Notes: generated by a model not told the origin, from the letters alone. A stretch of DNA of 64,000 bases from Ammoniphilus sp. CFH 90114 (GCF_004123195.1 NZ_SDLI01000001.1:62001-126000), one strand, 5' to 3'; shown: positions 24,430-36,003, counted from the stretch's first letter. Made by a program: numbers and translations.

Positions 24430-27087
24430 ATGTCGGAGAATCAAACGAAGGAAATGCCAACGAAATATGACCCGAAGGAAACGGAGGGGAAATGGTACAC
24501 GTACTGGCTTGAAGGAGAATATTTTAAAGCGGAGCGCAATGGGGATAAAACACCCTATACCATTGTGATCCCGCCGCCTAATGTTACCGGGAACTTACAT
24601 ATTGGTCACGCCTTAAACAATACCCTTCAAGATATACTCATTCGTACGAAGCGCATGCAGGGATTTGACGCCCTTTGGTTGCCTGGAATGGACCATGCGG
24701 GAATCGCTACGCAAGCTCGTGTAGAGGCCATGTTGAAGGAAGAAGGAACTTCTCGTTATGATCTTGGTCGGGAGAAGTTTGTAGAGAAGGTTTGGGAATG
24801 GAAAGAGAAGTATGCAGGCGTTATTCGCCAGCAGTGGTCGAAGATGGGACTTTCTCTCGATTATTCCCGTGAGCGTTTTACCTTGGATGCCGGCTTGTCC
24901 AATGCGGTTCGTGAGGTGTTCGTTCGGTTATATGAGAAGGGCTTGATCTATCGTGGAGCTTATATTATTAACTGGGACCCACAAACGAGAACGGCCTTAT
25001 CAGATATTGAGGTAGAATACAAGGAAGTGAAGGGAGCGCTCTATCATCTTCGTTATCCGTTGAAGGATGGTACAGGATCTATTGAAGTCGCAACGACGCG
25101 TCCCGAAACGATGCTTGGCGATACAGCGGTAGCTGTTCATCCAGAGGACGAGCGTTATAAGGACTTGATTGGTAAGATCGTTATCTTGCCGATTGTTGGC
25201 CGTGAAATTCAAATCGTTGCAGACGAATATGTAGATAAGGAGTTTGGAAGTGGAGCAGTGAAAATTACCCCTGCCCATGATCCTAATGACTTTGAGTTAG
25301 GAAATCGCCACGGATTAGAACAAATATTAGTTATGGACGAAACCGGTAAGATGAATGATAATGCCGGTCCCTATGCTGGATTAGATCGATTTGCTTGCCG
25401 CAAGAAGATTGTGGCAGATCTTCAGGAGCAAGGGGTTTGCTTTAAGATTGAAGAACACATTCATCAAGTGGGACACAGTGAACGAAGCGGAGCTGTAGTT
25501 GAGCCTTATTTATCTACACAATGGTTTGTAAAGATGGGACCACTCGCGGAGGAAGCAATCAAGCGTCAGAAACAAGAGGATGCCGTTGCCTTCGTTCCAG
25601 ATCGTTTTGAAAAGATTTACTTACACTGGATCGAGAATATTCGCGATTGGTGTATCTCTCGTCAGCTTTGGTGGGGACATCGCATACCCGCTTGGTATTG
25701 TGAGGATTGTGGAGAGATGACCGTATCTCGTACCGATATCCATACATGTCCAAAGTGTGAAAGCGAGAAGCTTACTCAAGACAATGATGTATTAGATACC
25801 TGGTTCAGCTCGGCGCTCTGGCCGTTCTCTACCCTCGGCTGGCCTGATCAAACAGAGGATATGAAGCACTTCTACCCAACGAACGTATTAGTAACAGGAT
25901 ATGACATTATCTTTTTCTGGGTAGCACGTATGATGTTTACCGCTCATGAATTTACGGATCAGAATCCGTTTAAGAACGTACTGATTACCGGATTAGTTCG
26001 GGATGCTGAGGGACGCAAGATGTCTAAGTCTCTAGGAAACGGCGTTGATCCGATGGAGGTTATTGAGCAGTATGGAGCGGATGCGATGCGTTTCATGTTG
26101 GCGACGGGGAATACACCTGGTAATGACCAACGCTTCCGTTGGGAACGTGTAGAAGCTGCTCGCAACTTCGCTAATAAGATTTGGAACGCTTCTCGCTTTG
26201 CTTTAATGAATTTAGAAGGTATTACAGTGCAAGACATCGATTTATCCGGCCCATTAGGTACGACAGACAAGTGGATTCTGACTCGCTTAAATGAAACCAT
26301 TGAGGGAGTGACTAGGCTTCTAGAGCAATTTGAATTTGGAGAAGCGGGTCGTACGCTTTATAACTTTATCTGGGACGATTTATGCGACTGGTATATTGAG
26401 ATGGCTAAACCTCATTTATACGGGGAAGATGCAGCAGCGAAAAGAACGACGCAATCTGTGCTTTCTCATGTGTTAGAGAATACTCTTCGTTTGTTGCACC
26501 CGTTCATGCCGTTTATCACAGAGGAGATCTGGCAGCATCTTCCGCATGTTGGAAAGAGTATTACGGTTGCGGAGTGGCCGAAGGTGAATGAGTCGCTTCA
26601 TTTCCCAGACTCGGTTAAACAAATGGGCTTGTTGATGGATGTCATTCGCAATGTAAGAAATATACGTGCAGAAATGAATGTTCCATTAAGCAAGAAAATC
26701 GAATTAATGATCAAGCCTACCAATGAAGAAGCTGGGTCCTTGTTAGTGCAAGGGGAAGAATATATCCGCCGTTTCTGCAATCCTGAAAAGCTAGAAATTT
26801 CTTTAAGCCTGACTACACCGGATAAGGTGGTTTCCGCAGTCGTCACAGGTGCAGAAATCTATCTTCCATTAGCTGGTTTAATTGACTTAGATAAGGAAAT
26901 TGCCCGTCTAGAGAAGGAAGCAGACAATCTGCAGAAAGAAGTAGAAAGAGTAGAAAAGAAACTGAGTAATCAAGGTTTCCTAGCGAAAGCTCCAGAGCAG
27001 GTTGTAGAAGAAGAGCGAGCTAAGGGTCGCGACTATCAAGAAAAACTAGAAACGGTGAAGGCTCGTATTGTTGAATTAAAGAGCTAA
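24430..27087 (+). CDS. valS: Valyl-tRNA synthetase
   Basis: Class I synthetase, 885 residues, near full family length. HIGH motif in [13 protein letters not shown] (57-60), KMSKS at residues 530-534 ([14 protein letters not shown]), an intact editing (CP1) domain with [17 protein letters not shown], and a C-terminal coiled coil ([18 protein letters not shown]). A CxxC...CxxC zinc motif (YCEDCGEM...CPKCES) is present. GGAGGG precedes the ATG. Controlled by the T-box upstream. Confidence 0.98.
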   Translation: MSENQTKEMPTKYDPKETEGKWYTYWLEGEYFKAERNGDKTPYTIVIPPPNVTGNLHIGHALNNTLQDILIRTKRMQGFDALWLPGMDHAGIATQARVEAMLKEEGTSRYDLGREKFVEKVWEWKEKYAGVIRQQWSKMGLSLDYSRERFTLDAGLSNAVREVFVRLYEKGLIYRGAYIINWDPQTRTALSDIEVEYKEVKGALYHLRYPLKDGTGSIEVATTRPETMLGDTAVAVHPEDERYKDLIGKIVILPIVGREIQIVADEYVDKEFGSGAVKITPAHDPNDFELGNRHGLEQILVMDETGKMNDNAGPYAGLDRFACRKKIVADLQEQGVCFKIEEHIHQVGHSERSGAVVEPYLSTQWFVKMGPLAEEAIKRQKQEDAVAFVPDRFEKIYLHWIENIRDWCISRQLWWGHRIPAWYCEDCGEMTVSRTDIHTCPKCESEKLTQDNDVLDTWFSSALWPFSTLGWPDQTEDMKHFYPTNVLVTGYDIIFFWVARMMFTAHEFTDQNPFKNVLITGLVRDAEGRKMSKSLGNGVDPMEVIEQYGADAMRFMLATGNTPGNDQRFRWERVEAARNFANKIWNASRFALMNLEGITVQDIDLSGPLGTTDKWILTRLNETIEGVTRLLEQFEFGEAGRTLYNFIWDDLCDWYIEMAKPHLYGEDAAAKRTTQSVLSHVLENTLRLLHPFMPFITEEIWQHLPHVGKSITVAEWPKVNESLHFPDSVKQMGLLMDVIRNVRNIRAEMNVPLSKKIELMIKPTNEEAGSLLVQGEEYIRRFCNPEKLEISLSLTTPDKVVSAVVTGAEIYLPLAGLIDLDKEIARLEKEADNLQKEVERVEKKLSNQGFLAKAPEQVVEEERAKGRDYQEKLETVKARIVELKS

Positions 27088-27101
27088 AGACAAGGACAAG
27101 G

Positions 27102-27140
27102 TGACAGAGAGAAAAGAGTGACTCTCTGTCATCGCTTTTA
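27102..27140 (+). terminator. Hairpin after valS
   Basis: TGACAGAGAG (27102-27111) pairs perfectly with CTCTCTGTCA (27122-27131); TTTT follows four bases later. Imperfect terminator; some read-through into folC is possible. Confidence 0.65.
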
Positions 27141-27188
27141 AATTAGGCACATATAATGAATAGGACTGGGTTTGGAAGTGAGGGAAAG

Positions 27189-28526
27189 ATGATGGGGCAA
27201 TTTGAAGAGGCGGTTGCCTGGGTCAAAGGTCTGCAAAAGTTCGGAATAAAACCGGGTCTAGAAAGAATGAAGTGGGCAATGGATAAATTGGATCATCCAG
27301 AGCAACGCTTGAAATTTGTGCATATTGCCGGAACCAATGGAAAAGGTTCAACGGTACAATATATTTCCCATGTTCTTCAGGAAGCAGGTTACCGTATTGG
27401 AACGTTCACGTCACCCGCGATGGGGGATATCAATACACATGTTCGTTCTAATGGGGAGCCCATGGGCATGGACGATTTCGTCATGTTAGTGGATCGATTA
27501 AAACCTTTGGTTGACGAAGCATCAAAGAGTGAATGGGGCACCTTGACTGAATTTGAGGTGTTAACCCTATTAGCTATATTATATTTTGCTGCGATGGACT
27601 ATCCTGATTTCGTCATATGGGAAACTGGACTTGGAGGGCGCTTAGATTCAACGAACGTAGTCACTCCTTTAGTCTCGGTTATAACGAATATAGGGCATGA
27701 TCATATTCATATTCTGGGCGATAGCCTTGAACAAATTGCCGCGGAGAAAGCGGGAATCATTAAGCATGGGTTCCCCGTTGTGACTACGGAAACGAGTGCA
27801 ATTCCTTTGCATGTCATTGCCGAAACAGCAAAGGATCGACGATCTCGTTTATATCAATTTGAAAAAGACTTTTTCCTAACTCGCAAGCTTGAACTATCGG
27901 AAGGGGAAAAGGAAGTATTCGACTTCCATGGTCCTTTTCGTTCTTATGAAGGATTAACGATCTCCATTCTAGGTGAGCATCAGGTCAAAAATGCGGGCCT
28001 TTCTGTCATGGTTCTGGAGATTCTGCGACAATACTATGCGGTATATTTCGAGGAGCAAGACCTTGCTAAAGGTCTTGAAGCTGCGAAGTGGCCCGGAAGA
28101 TTTGAAATTGTGCATAAAAACCCATATCTCATTCTAGATGGAGCACATAATATAGAGGGAATGAAGGCCCTTCTTGTCACATTAAGGGAGCGATTTCCTA
28201 ACCAGATGTTTAAGGTGTTTTATGCAGCCCTTCATGATAAAGATATAATAGGAATGATCCGTGAACTCGCGCCCATTTGCAAAGAAGTGACTTTAACAGA
28301 TATTGATCACCCTAGAGCTGCGACCTCGGCGAATTTAGAAATGTGGTTCCGGGATGCTAATCCAGAGCTTGTCGTAAGACGGATTCCCTCTTTCGAAGAA
28401 GCTTTTGATTCATGGTATCGTCTGGATGACACAAGCGAAATCCTGCTTGCAACAGGGTCATTATATTTTATTTCTGATATTCGTAACGCACTGGGCAAAG
28501 CGCAAGCTTCCCCCTCCGATCTATAA
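27189..28526 (+). CDS. folC: Folylpolyglutamate synthase / dihydrofolate synthase
   Basis: Adds glutamate to folates. 445 residues, Mur-ligase superfamily: P-loop GTNGKGST (48-55), FTSPAM loop, WETGLGGRLDSTN, and C-terminal DGAHN. The ATG at 27189 lies four bases after AGGG (a second ATG follows at 27192); an in-frame ATG at 27156 lacks a ribosome binding site. Confidence 0.96.
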   Translation: MMGQFEEAVAWVKGLQKFGIKPGLERMKWAMDKLDHPEQRLKFVHIAGTNGKGSTVQYISHVLQEAGYRIGTFTSPAMGDINTHVRSNGEPMGMDDFVMLVDRLKPLVDEASKSEWGTLTEFEVLTLLAILYFAAMDYPDFVIWETGLGGRLDSTNVVTPLVSVITNIGHDHIHILGDSLEQIAAEKAGIIKHGFPVVTTETSAIPLHVIAETAKDRRSRLYQFEKDFFLTRKLELSEGEKEVFDFHGPFRSYEGLTISILGEHQVKNAGLSVMVLEILRQYYAVYFEEQDLAKGLEAAKWPGRFEIVHKNPYLILDGAHNIEGMKALLVTLRERFPNQMFKVFYAALHDKDIIGMIRELAPICKEVTLTDIDHPRAATSANLEMWFRDANPELVVRRIPSFEEAFDSWYRLDDTSEILLATGSLYFISDIRNALGKAQASPSDL

Positions 28527-28546
28527 CGAAAAGGCTGGTGAAGAAG

Positions 28547-29920
28547 ATGTCAACAAAAACCGAGCACGTTCATTTCATTGGTATAGGCGGTTATGGAATG
28601 AGCGCTATTGCCAGAGTACTAGTTGATATGGGATATAAGGTCAGTGGCTCTGACATGGCAAGGAAAGAATTAACAGATAAACTAGTCTCTCGTGGCGCAC
28701 AAGTTTTCATTGGACATGAGGCAAAAAATGTAAGTGGAGCACATGTTGTGGTTTATTCTACAGACATCCCGAAGGATAATGTAGAACTTATTGAAGCGGA
28801 AACACAAAAGATTCCACTCATTCATCGATCAGAAATGTTGGCTCGAATCCTGAATGAACGTTCCGGGATCGCGGTATCTGGAGCTCATGGCAAGACCACA
28901 ACCTCCTCTATGATCTCTCTCGTCATGGAAAAAGCGGGGGTTGATCCTACCTATATTATCGGTGGAGAGATTGTCGACATCGGCAGCAATGCTAGAGCGG
29001 GGAAGGGGCCCTACGTCGTAGCCGAAGCAGATGAAAGCGACGGTTCGTTTCTTCAATACCACCCTGAGATTGCCGTTGTAACCAACATCGAACCTGACCA
29101 CTTGGAGAATTATGAGGGTGATTTTGAAAATCTAAAGAAGGCTTACCGTAAATTCTTAGCGAATGTAAAAGAAGAAGGTACGGCTATCGTCTGCCTTGAT
29201 GATGAATATATTCGTGAGATGCTGCCTGAAGTGTCGTGCCATTATATTACTTACGGATTGGAAAGTCAGGCAGACTATACGGCTACAGATATTATTTATG
29301 GCGACCGTACGGTTTCTTTTTCTGTAAACAAAAGGGAAGAGCTTTTAGGTCAGGTGAAACTATCGGTTCCAGGTCGACATAATGTATTAAATGCCCTAGC
29401 CACCATTATTGTATGCTTGCAAGCGGGAATTGCCTTCCCGACGATAGCGGAAGCGATCAAGGCTTTCCGTGGAGCGAAGCGTCGTTTCCAAGTGATTGGC
29501 GAGGCCAAGGACGTTCTCGTTGTGGATGATTATGCTCACCATCCAACGGAAATTGAAGCGACCATTCAAGCAGCTAAATCTACGAACCGTCGCATTCTGG
29601 CTGTATTCCAACCGCAGCGCTATACAAGAACCTTCTTTTTATTGGATGCCTTCAGTCGAGCGTTCGCCGAGGCAGATCAAGTCGTCATTGCTGATATCTA
29701 TTCCCCAGCGAATGATACGAAGATGGAAGTGACCGCGCAAACGTTAGTTGATTTGATTAAGCAGAACTCGAATGAGCACGTTGTCTATATGCCAACCAAA
29801 GATGATGTCTTTGAATATCTCATGCAGGCAGTGAAGCCTGGAGATCTTGTGATTACCATGGGAGCGGGCGATATCTGGAAGGTAGCCGACCGATTGGCGG
29901 AGACGTTGGAGAGGGAGTAG
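28547..29920 (+). CDS. murC: UDP-N-acetylmuramate--L-alanine ligase
   Basis: First amino-acid addition to the peptidoglycan stem peptide. 457 residues: N-terminal HFIGIGGYGMSAIARVL (MurC signature), ATP-binding GAHGKTTT (112-119), EADESDGSF, NIEPDHLE, and C-terminal VVDDYAHHPTEI. An in-frame GTG at 28538 overlaps the GGTGA ribosome binding site, so the ATG at 28547 is used. It sits beside folC here, unlike in B. subtilis. Confidence 0.97.
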   Translation: MSTKTEHVHFIGIGGYGMSAIARVLVDMGYKVSGSDMARKELTDKLVSRGAQVFIGHEAKNVSGAHVVVYSTDIPKDNVELIEAETQKIPLIHRSEMLARILNERSGIAVSGAHGKTTTSSMISLVMEKAGVDPTYIIGGEIVDIGSNARAGKGPYVVAEADESDGSFLQYHPEIAVVTNIEPDHLENYEGDFENLKKAYRKFLANVKEEGTAIVCLDDEYIREMLPEVSCHYITYGLESQADYTATDIIYGDRTVSFSVNKREELLGQVKLSVPGRHNVLNALATIIVCLQAGIAFPTIAEAIKAFRGAKRRFQVIGEAKDVLVVDDYAHHPTEIEATIQAAKSTNRRILAVFQPQRYTRTFFLLDAFSRAFAEADQVVIADIYSPANDTKMEVTAQTLVDLIKQNSNEHVVYMPTKDDVFEYLMQAVKPGDLVITMGAGDIWKVADRLAETLERE

Positions 29921-29940
29921 GATACTACCGACTATCGATA

Positions 29941-29983
29941 AAAGAGTCTTCATGTAGGGTTTCCGTATATGAGGGCTCTTTTT
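29941..29983 (+). terminator. Terminator after murC
   Basis: AAAGAG..TTCAT (29941-29952) pairs with ATGAGGGCTCTTT (from 29969), ending in a T-run to 29983; one internal mismatch. Confidence 0.8.
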
Positions 29984-30046
29984 CTTATACTCATTATCAG
30001 GTATAATGAACCTGAATTGAATACCTATATGTGAGGCTAAGTATCT

Positions 30047-30808
30047 ATGGAAGTAACCTTATCTTTATTTATCATTTCTTTCTTTCTTATTCTCTCTTCC
30101 TTTCTTAATGTTGTAGCTATTAGAATACCAAAAGGGGAATCTATTTCCTTTCCGCCTTCACATTGTGTGAAATGTAGTCACAGGCTCAGACCGCTCGATC
30201 TTATTCCTATTGCAAGCTATGTTTTGTTGAAGGGTAAGTGTCGTTATTGTAAATCCCCTATTTCCATCATTTATCCTTTAGGTGAGATTTTAACTACATC
30301 GCTTTTGCTTTTTACTTATTTTCAAACGGGTCTAAGTAAGGAGTTATACGTCGCCTTACCTTTAGTTGCTTTGTTATGTACGATAACCATTAGTGATTTA
30401 CTCTACCAAATCATTCCTAATAAAGTGAATCTCTTTTTCTTCCTCTACTTTAGTCTCCTACACTTCTACTATGCGCCTCTTCCCTATACAGACTACCTGC
30501 TAGGAATTCTTGCAGGGGGAGGGCTCCTTCTCTTGATTGCCTTAGTTAGCCGTGGCGGGATGGGGGGAGGAGATATTAAATTAATGGCTGTTGTAGGGAT
30601 GGCGATTGGTTGGAAATTAACGTTGCTATCCTTCTTTATTGCTTCCCTTATTGGAGGAATAGTAGGATTTATTTTATTAGTTACAAAGAAAGTAAAACGT
30701 AAAGATCCTATTCCCTTCGGTCCATTCCTGGCATTGGGTACATTAATTGCTTATTTCTGGGGTGTTGAACTCATACAGGCTTACCTTTTCTTTATTCTAG
30801 GTTATTAG
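30047..30808 (+). CDS. comC: Prepilin peptidase (PilD/ComC)
   Basis: Membrane aspartic protease that cleaves and usually N-methylates prepilins. 253 residues. It has the N-terminal zinc-type cysteine pairs C40-x2-C43 and C65-x2-C68 of methylating peptidases, and catalytic aspartates Asp117 (ISDLLYQIIPN) and Asp176 in GMGGGDIKL (GxGD). It is in the B. subtilis comC position between folC and spoIIB, and is the only peptidase seen for the two prepilins at 3180 and 6475. Confidence 0.95.
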   Translation: MEVTLSLFIISFFLILSSFLNVVAIRIPKGESISFPPSHCVKCSHRLRPLDLIPIASYVLLKGKCRYCKSPISIIYPLGEILTTSLLLFTYFQTGLSKELYVALPLVALLCTITISDLLYQIIPNKVNLFFFLYFSLLHFYYAPLPYTDYLLGILAGGGLLLLIALVSRGGMGGGDIKLMAVVGMAIGWKLTLLSFFIASLIGGIVGFILLVTKKVKRKDPIPFGPFLALGTLIAYFWGVELIQAYLFFILGY

Positions 30809-30894
30809 CACTTACTTTTTCTCCCTACTAGTTCTATTAATCTCTCATCGCCATATACATATAGTATATAAGCTATCCGAAGGAGAGATACGGG

Positions 30895-32118
30895 ATGGAA
30901 AAGAACCGGGGAAGAATTACGATTAAGTTAAACCAGCCTAAGGAAGGACAAGCATCAAGAGAAGTGATGGATCCTATACTTCCGCTAAAGGAGGAACGAG
31001 AACCTCTGGAGCTTCATGAATCTCAAGAATCTAAACCACAACCTGCCTCGGAAACAGAAAGAGAAGAGGAGGCTTCGAAGGAACTCGAACCCATGCTATC
31101 CAGCTCAAGAGAATGGGGTGCCACCGAGGATTCATCCGATAATAAAGAGAAGAAGCCGTTTGGTTCTGATTGGTATCTGCCTGATGATATAGGGTCGAGC
31201 ATTTCAACGAACAGAAGGAGTTATAAATCTCGCACAAGGAATTCCAGAGAGCATCAAACCAAGAATGTATTAGGAGTAGCCGCTTCTGTTATTGGTGCCG
31301 TTGTGCTTGGGCTCATTTTTGGTTTCGTTGTACTCGGATTTTTTAAGTCAGGACTTCTTGATAGCCCAACCGCTCCATCAGGGGCGATGCCGAAGATGCA
31401 AGAGGCACCCGTTATTCCAACTCCAGTTCCGACAGAAGAGGTTGATGATTCTGTTGCTGAGGGAGGTAGTGGAGAGGCCGAGGCTAGCACAACCGTATCT
31501 ATTACATTGCCATCCAATACCTATTATGTTGTTCAAGGGGGAGTGTTCCAGGATCAAGGAAGTGCAGGCCCGATCCTCGATAATATCAAAGCAAAGGGCT
31601 GGCCGAGCAGTTTCATGGGAGAAAAGCCACTCTATCTTCTCCTAGGACTCGCAGCGGAGCGCGATGATGCCTTAGCTTTAGCAGCTCCATACAAGGAAAT
31701 GGATGTGTATATAAAGGAGTGGGTTGAAGAGACGCAAACCGTTTCGGTGCCACTCAAAAAGAATGCAACAACGACTCAAGAAGAATGGGATCAATGGTTC
31801 GAGCGCGAGCAAGCGATGGTTCAAGCGCTTGGACAGGCTATTGCTGAAGGGATGACTTCCGGGAAGCTGGAAAGTGAGAGTATGAAGCAGGTCACGGATG
31901 CTCATCGGAATGTTCTAGCCGGAGGACGTGAATTGATTAGCAAGCTCCCCCAAGAAAATCAATCAATTGGGAATCGCATGCTAAACGACATCTCAAAAGG
32001 TGTATCGGCAATGGAGCGATATCAAAAGCAGCCCACAGAAGGATATCTATGGCAAGCAGAACAAGCCCTCTTAGATGCGTTTTCCAGCAAGCAAGCCTTT
32101 TTCTCTTCATTTAAATAA
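30895..32118 (+). CDS. SPOR-domain membrane protein, SpoIIB-like
   Basis: 407 residues: an acidic disordered N-terminus (1-120), one transmembrane helix (about 125-150), a Pro/Glu linker, a SPOR-like domain (about 209-275, NTYYVVQGGVFQDQGSAGPILDNIKAKG) that would bind denuded septal glycan, and a C-terminal helical domain. Its position between comC and maf matches B. subtilis spoIIB, which helps engulfment, but overall similarity cannot be judged here. GAAGGAGAG precedes the ATG. Confidence 0.82.
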   Translation: MEKNRGRITIKLNQPKEGQASREVMDPILPLKEEREPLELHESQESKPQPASETEREEEASKELEPMLSSSREWGATEDSSDNKEKKPFGSDWYLPDDIGSSISTNRRSYKSRTRNSREHQTKNVLGVAASVIGAVVLGLIFGFVVLGFFKSGLLDSPTAPSGAMPKMQEAPVIPTPVPTEEVDDSVAEGGSGEAEASTTVSITLPSNTYYVVQGGVFQDQGSAGPILDNIKAKGWPSSFMGEKPLYLLLGLAAERDDALALAAPYKEMDVYIKEWVEETQTVSVPLKKNATTTQEEWDQWFEREQAMVQALGQAIAEGMTSGKLESESMKQVTDAHRNVLAGGRELISKLPQENQSIGNRMLNDISKGVSAMERYQKQPTEGYLWQAEQALLDAFSSKQAFFSSFK

Positions 32119-32123
32119 ATAAG

Positions 32124-32168
32124 AAAAGGATTCTTTCAGGTGTAAGACCTGCCAAGGATCCTTTTTTT
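32124..32168 (+). terminator. Terminator after the SPOR-domain gene
   Basis: AAAAGGATTC (32124-32133) pairs with GGATCCTTTT (32156-32165), inner CAGGT/ACCTG stem, T-run to 32168. Confidence 0.9.
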
Positions 32169-32290
32169 GTTAGACTACGAACATCAGGTTGGGACAACTA
32201 TTTTTTTCCTCTTTTCAGCTTGAAGAACACCTTGTTCATCCTAGGGGGTTCTGCTAAACTGATGGTGACATTTGGACAGAGGAGAAGGAA

Positions 32291-32527
32291 ATGAAAGATA
32301 CCATTGCGTTTATCATTGTTCTGATGGCAGGGCTTATTTTTGGCAGTATCCTGGGCAAGATATTGGGACAATATATTCCTTTCTTGGGAATAGCCGAGGA
32401 AATTACTTGGCATCCGAAAGGGGATTTTGTCATCATTAGGTACGATTTTCTCGTTCAGGTTAAACTAAATCTAAGTGCAATTTTAGGTTTGATCGCCAGT
32501 TATTGGTTATATAAGAAAATCAAATAG
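32291..32527 (+). CDS. DUF4321-like small membrane protein
   Basis: 78 residues with two hydrophobic segments (about 5-27 and 58-74) around the loop ITWHPKGDFVIIRYDF. It resembles DUF4321 proteins, found just upstream of maf in several Bacillales. Function unknown. AGAGGAGAAGG precedes the ATG. Confidence 0.8.
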   Translation: MKDTIAFIIVLMAGLIFGSILGKILGQYIPFLGIAEEITWHPKGDFVIIRYDFLVQVKLNLSAILGLIASYWLYKKIK

Positions 32528-32551
32528 ACAAAAAGACGGGAGGGACAATTC

Positions 32552-33148
32552 GTGGAACAGGCAAATAAACCAGCGATCATTCTGGCATCATCATCTCCTC
32601 GCCGCCAAGAGATGCTGCGGAACTTAGGGCTGGAATTTACTATTCATCCAAGCGGTGCAGATGAATCTGTAGAAGACGGACTTAAACCGGCGAAGATTGT
32701 CGAATTGTTAGCAGAGCGGAAAGCGGCAGATGTAGCTTCTCTTTACGAATCTGGAATTGTCATAGGTTCGGATACTATTGTCGTGTTAGGAGACAAGGTG
32801 TTGGGAAAGCCTAACAATGAAGAGGATGCATTTTCCATGTTATCAGCACTTCAGGGGACGACTCATTCAGTATATAGTGGTTTGGCCCTTATTGATGCGA
32901 ACAATGGGAATCGCAGGGTTGGGCATGTAGAAACGAAAGTAAGGATGAGACCGGTCTCCAAGGACGAGATTCTTCGTTATATTGCTACTAAGGAACCCAT
33001 GGACAAGGCCGGCGCCTATGCTATTCAGGGTCTTGGATCTATTTTTGTCGAAGGTATCGTTGGGGACTATTTCTCTGTTGTTGGTCTTCCTGTACAGATG
33101 ATGGCGAGTTACCTAGAGGAATTTGGCTTTTCCATACTTACTCCATAG
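32552..33148 (+). CDS. maf: Maf family nucleotide pyrophosphatase
   Basis: Hydrolyses non-canonical nucleoside triphosphates; linked to septation arrest in B. subtilis. 198 residues with the N-terminal LASSSPRRQEML motif, VIGSDTIV and the conserved KAGAYAIQGLGSIFVEGIVGDYFSVVGLP stretch (here quoted in part: AGAYAIQGLG). The GTG start follows GGGAGGG. Next to radC and mreBCD as in B. subtilis. Confidence 0.95.
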   Translation: MEQANKPAIILASSSPRRQEMLRNLGLEFTIHPSGADESVEDGLKPAKIVELLAERKAADVASLYESGIVIGSDTIVVLGDKVLGKPNNEEDAFSMLSALQGTTHSVYSGLALIDANNGNRRVGHVETKVRMRPVSKDEILRYIATKEPMDKAGAYAIQGLGSIFVEGIVGDYFSVVGLPVQMMASYLEEFGFSILTP

Positions 33149-33202
33149 AGACATACATATAATGAGAAACCTGTAATACATTGAAGGTGAGGGGAATGTT
33201 TC

Positions 33203-33886
33203 ATGGGGGAAAAGTGGCTGTCAGGATTTCCGTTGGTCGAGCTTCCGAGGGAAAGGATGATGAGCAAAGGAATTGATGCCTTGTCCAATGCTGAACTCAT
33301 TGCAATCTTGTTGAGAACAGGAACAGCAGGGGAATCCGTAATCAACCTAGCTCAGCGTGTATTAAGCCACGTTGGGGGCTTGCGTCAGTTTTTAGATACC
33401 TCTTTGGAAGAGCTCGTTGAAGTGAAAGGAATTGGAACGGCTAAAGCTGTCCAGTTACTGGCGGGTATCGAGTTAGGCAGGAGGGTAGCGAAGACCACGC
33501 CAGAAGAACGCTGGACTATTCGCTCACCGGAAGATGTGGCCAAGCTTATGATGGAGGAACTACGCTATTTAACTCAGGAACATTTTGTTTGCCTCTTTTT
33601 AAATACGAAGAATCAGGTTATTGCTCAGACGACTGTTTTTATCGGAAGTTTAAATTCATCGATTGTACACCCTCGTGAAGTTTTCAAGGAAGCTGTACGT
33701 AAGAGTAGTGCTTCCCTTATTTGTCTACATAATCATCCGAGTGGCGATCCTACTCCAAGCAGAGAAGATATTGAGGTTACTAAGCGTCTGATGGCAGCAG
33801 GTGAAATTATGGGCATTGATGTATTAGATCATGTTATCATTGGGGATGGTCGATATATTAGCTTGAAGGAGAAAGGCCTCATTTGA
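33203..33886 (+). CDS. radC: RadC family protein (JAMM domain)
   Basis: 227 residues: N-terminal helix-hairpin-helix region (VKGIGTAKAVQLLAGIELGRR) and a C-terminal JAMM metalloprotease-like domain with HNHPSGDPTPSREDIEVT, giving the metal ligands His176, His178 and Asp189. The old repair role of RadC is doubtful; biochemical function uncertain. Its stop codon overlaps the -35 box of the mreB promoter. Confidence 0.96.
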   Translation: MGEKWLSGFPLVELPRERMMSKGIDALSNAELIAILLRTGTAGESVINLAQRVLSHVGGLRQFLDTSLEELVEVKGIGTAKAVQLLAGIELGRRVAKTTPEERWTIRSPEDVAKLMMEELRYLTQEHFVCLFLNTKNQVIAQTTVFIGSLNSSIVHPREVFKEAVRKSSASLICLHNHPSGDPTPSREDIEVTKRLMAAGEIMGIDVLDHVIIGDGRYISLKEKGLI

Positions 33887-33911
33887 ATTGTTTAAGCAAA
33901 AGATCTATAAT
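33883..33911 (+). promoter_or_regulatory. Promoter of the mreBCD-minCD operon
   Basis: TTGAAT (33883-33888), 17-bp spacer, TATAAT (33906-33911). The -35 box contains the radC stop codon. Confidence 0.75.
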
Positions 33912-33969
33912 AAAATGTCAGTATTCAAACAGGACTTACATAATTGTAATTTAATGTAACCCCTAATAG

Positions 33970-35040
<1,071 letters not shown>

Positions 35041-35058
35041 AAAAGCAGGTGTTAATAC

Positions 35059-36003
35059 GTGTCTAACTTTTTTGTGAAGCGAAGACTACTGTTGTTATTG
35101 ATTAGCCTAATTGTACTTGTAACGACAATGGGAATTACCTTAAAGGACAGACCGGTTCCGACCTGGCCAGAACGATTTGTCCGAGATTCCCTTGCGTTTG
35201 TTCAATCCATTGTCTATAAGCCCGCTTTTGCTGTAGCGGGCTTTTTTGAGAGTATTAAAGATGTTTATGTTGTTTATGAGGAAAACAAAGCTTTAAAACA
35301 AAACCTTAAGCAATTTGCCCAAATTACGGCAGATCTCAATGAGTTGAAGCTAGAGAACGAACAATTAAGAAAAATGTTGGAGGCTGAACAATCCAAATTA
35401 TCAGATTATAAATTGAGGATAGCTGAAGTTGTGGCTCGAAGCCCAGATCGTTGGAATCATACTTTAATTATTGATAAGGGAACGAAGGACGGTATAAGTC
35501 CAAACATGGCTGTTATTACACCTGAAGGCTATATTGGAAGAATTCAAAGCGTCTCTCATTTCTCATCCCAAGTGGAATTGGTGACAGATATTGAGCGTGG
35601 AAATCATATTGGTGCCATTATACAAGGGGATGAGCGAATTTATGGTGTCGTGGAAGGTTATGACCCTAAGAATAATCTGTTGATTATGAGGAAGATCCCC
35701 ATGCAATCTGTGATTGAGCCTAAACAGATGGTGATTACGTCGGGGCTTGGCGGAACAATACCGAAAGGGCTAGTCTTAGGGGAAATTGTATCCGTTCGTA
35801 CAGATGAACAATTTCTTACTAAGGATGCTTATATTAGGCCCAGTGCAAACCTGAATCAATTAGAGAAAGTATTTGTTGTCGAACGCTCACTCATCGCACC
35901 GACTGAAATTCCTGTGCCGGCCTTGCCGGGGCTACCGGGTTCAAGCGCTCCTTCCACTCCAACCACCGATACGAATGGTTCTGAGGAAGGGAACCAAGGA
36001 TGA
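35059..36003 (+). CDS. mreC: Cell shape protein MreC
   Basis: 314 residues: an N-terminal transmembrane helix (about 9-27), a coiled coil (about 70-115, TADLNELKLENEQLRKMLEAE), and the beta-rich extracytoplasmic MreC domain with INRGxxDG-like IDKGTKDGISPNMAV and ITSGLGGTIPKGLVLGEI. The last 25 residues are a Pro/Ser/Thr tail. The GTG start follows AGGTG. The stop overlaps mreD by four bases. Confidence 0.96.
   Translation: MSNFFVKRRLLLLLISLIVLVTTMGITLKDRPVPTWPERFVRDSLAFVQSIVYKPAFAVAGFFESIKDVYVVYEENKALKQNLKQFAQITADLNELKLENEQLRKMLEAEQSKLSDYKLRIAEVVARSPDRWNHTLIIDKGTKDGISPNMAVITPEGYIGRIQSVSHFSSQVELVTDIERGNHIGAIIQGDERIYGVVEGYDPKNNLLIMRKIPMQSVIEPKQMVITSGLGGTIPKGLVLGEIVSVRTDEQFLTKDAYIRPSANLNQLEKVFVVERSLIAPTEIPVPALPGLPGSSAPSTPTTDTNGSEEGNQG

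Noticed and set aside
24341-24568. 75-residue ORF across the T-box end
   Set aside because: It overlaps the riboswitch terminator and the valS start in another frame.
30853-30869. ATATAC/GTATAT inverted repeat with a sigma-E-like CATATAGT before the SPOR gene
   Set aside because: No -35 at a proper distance; AT-rich sequence makes chance likely.
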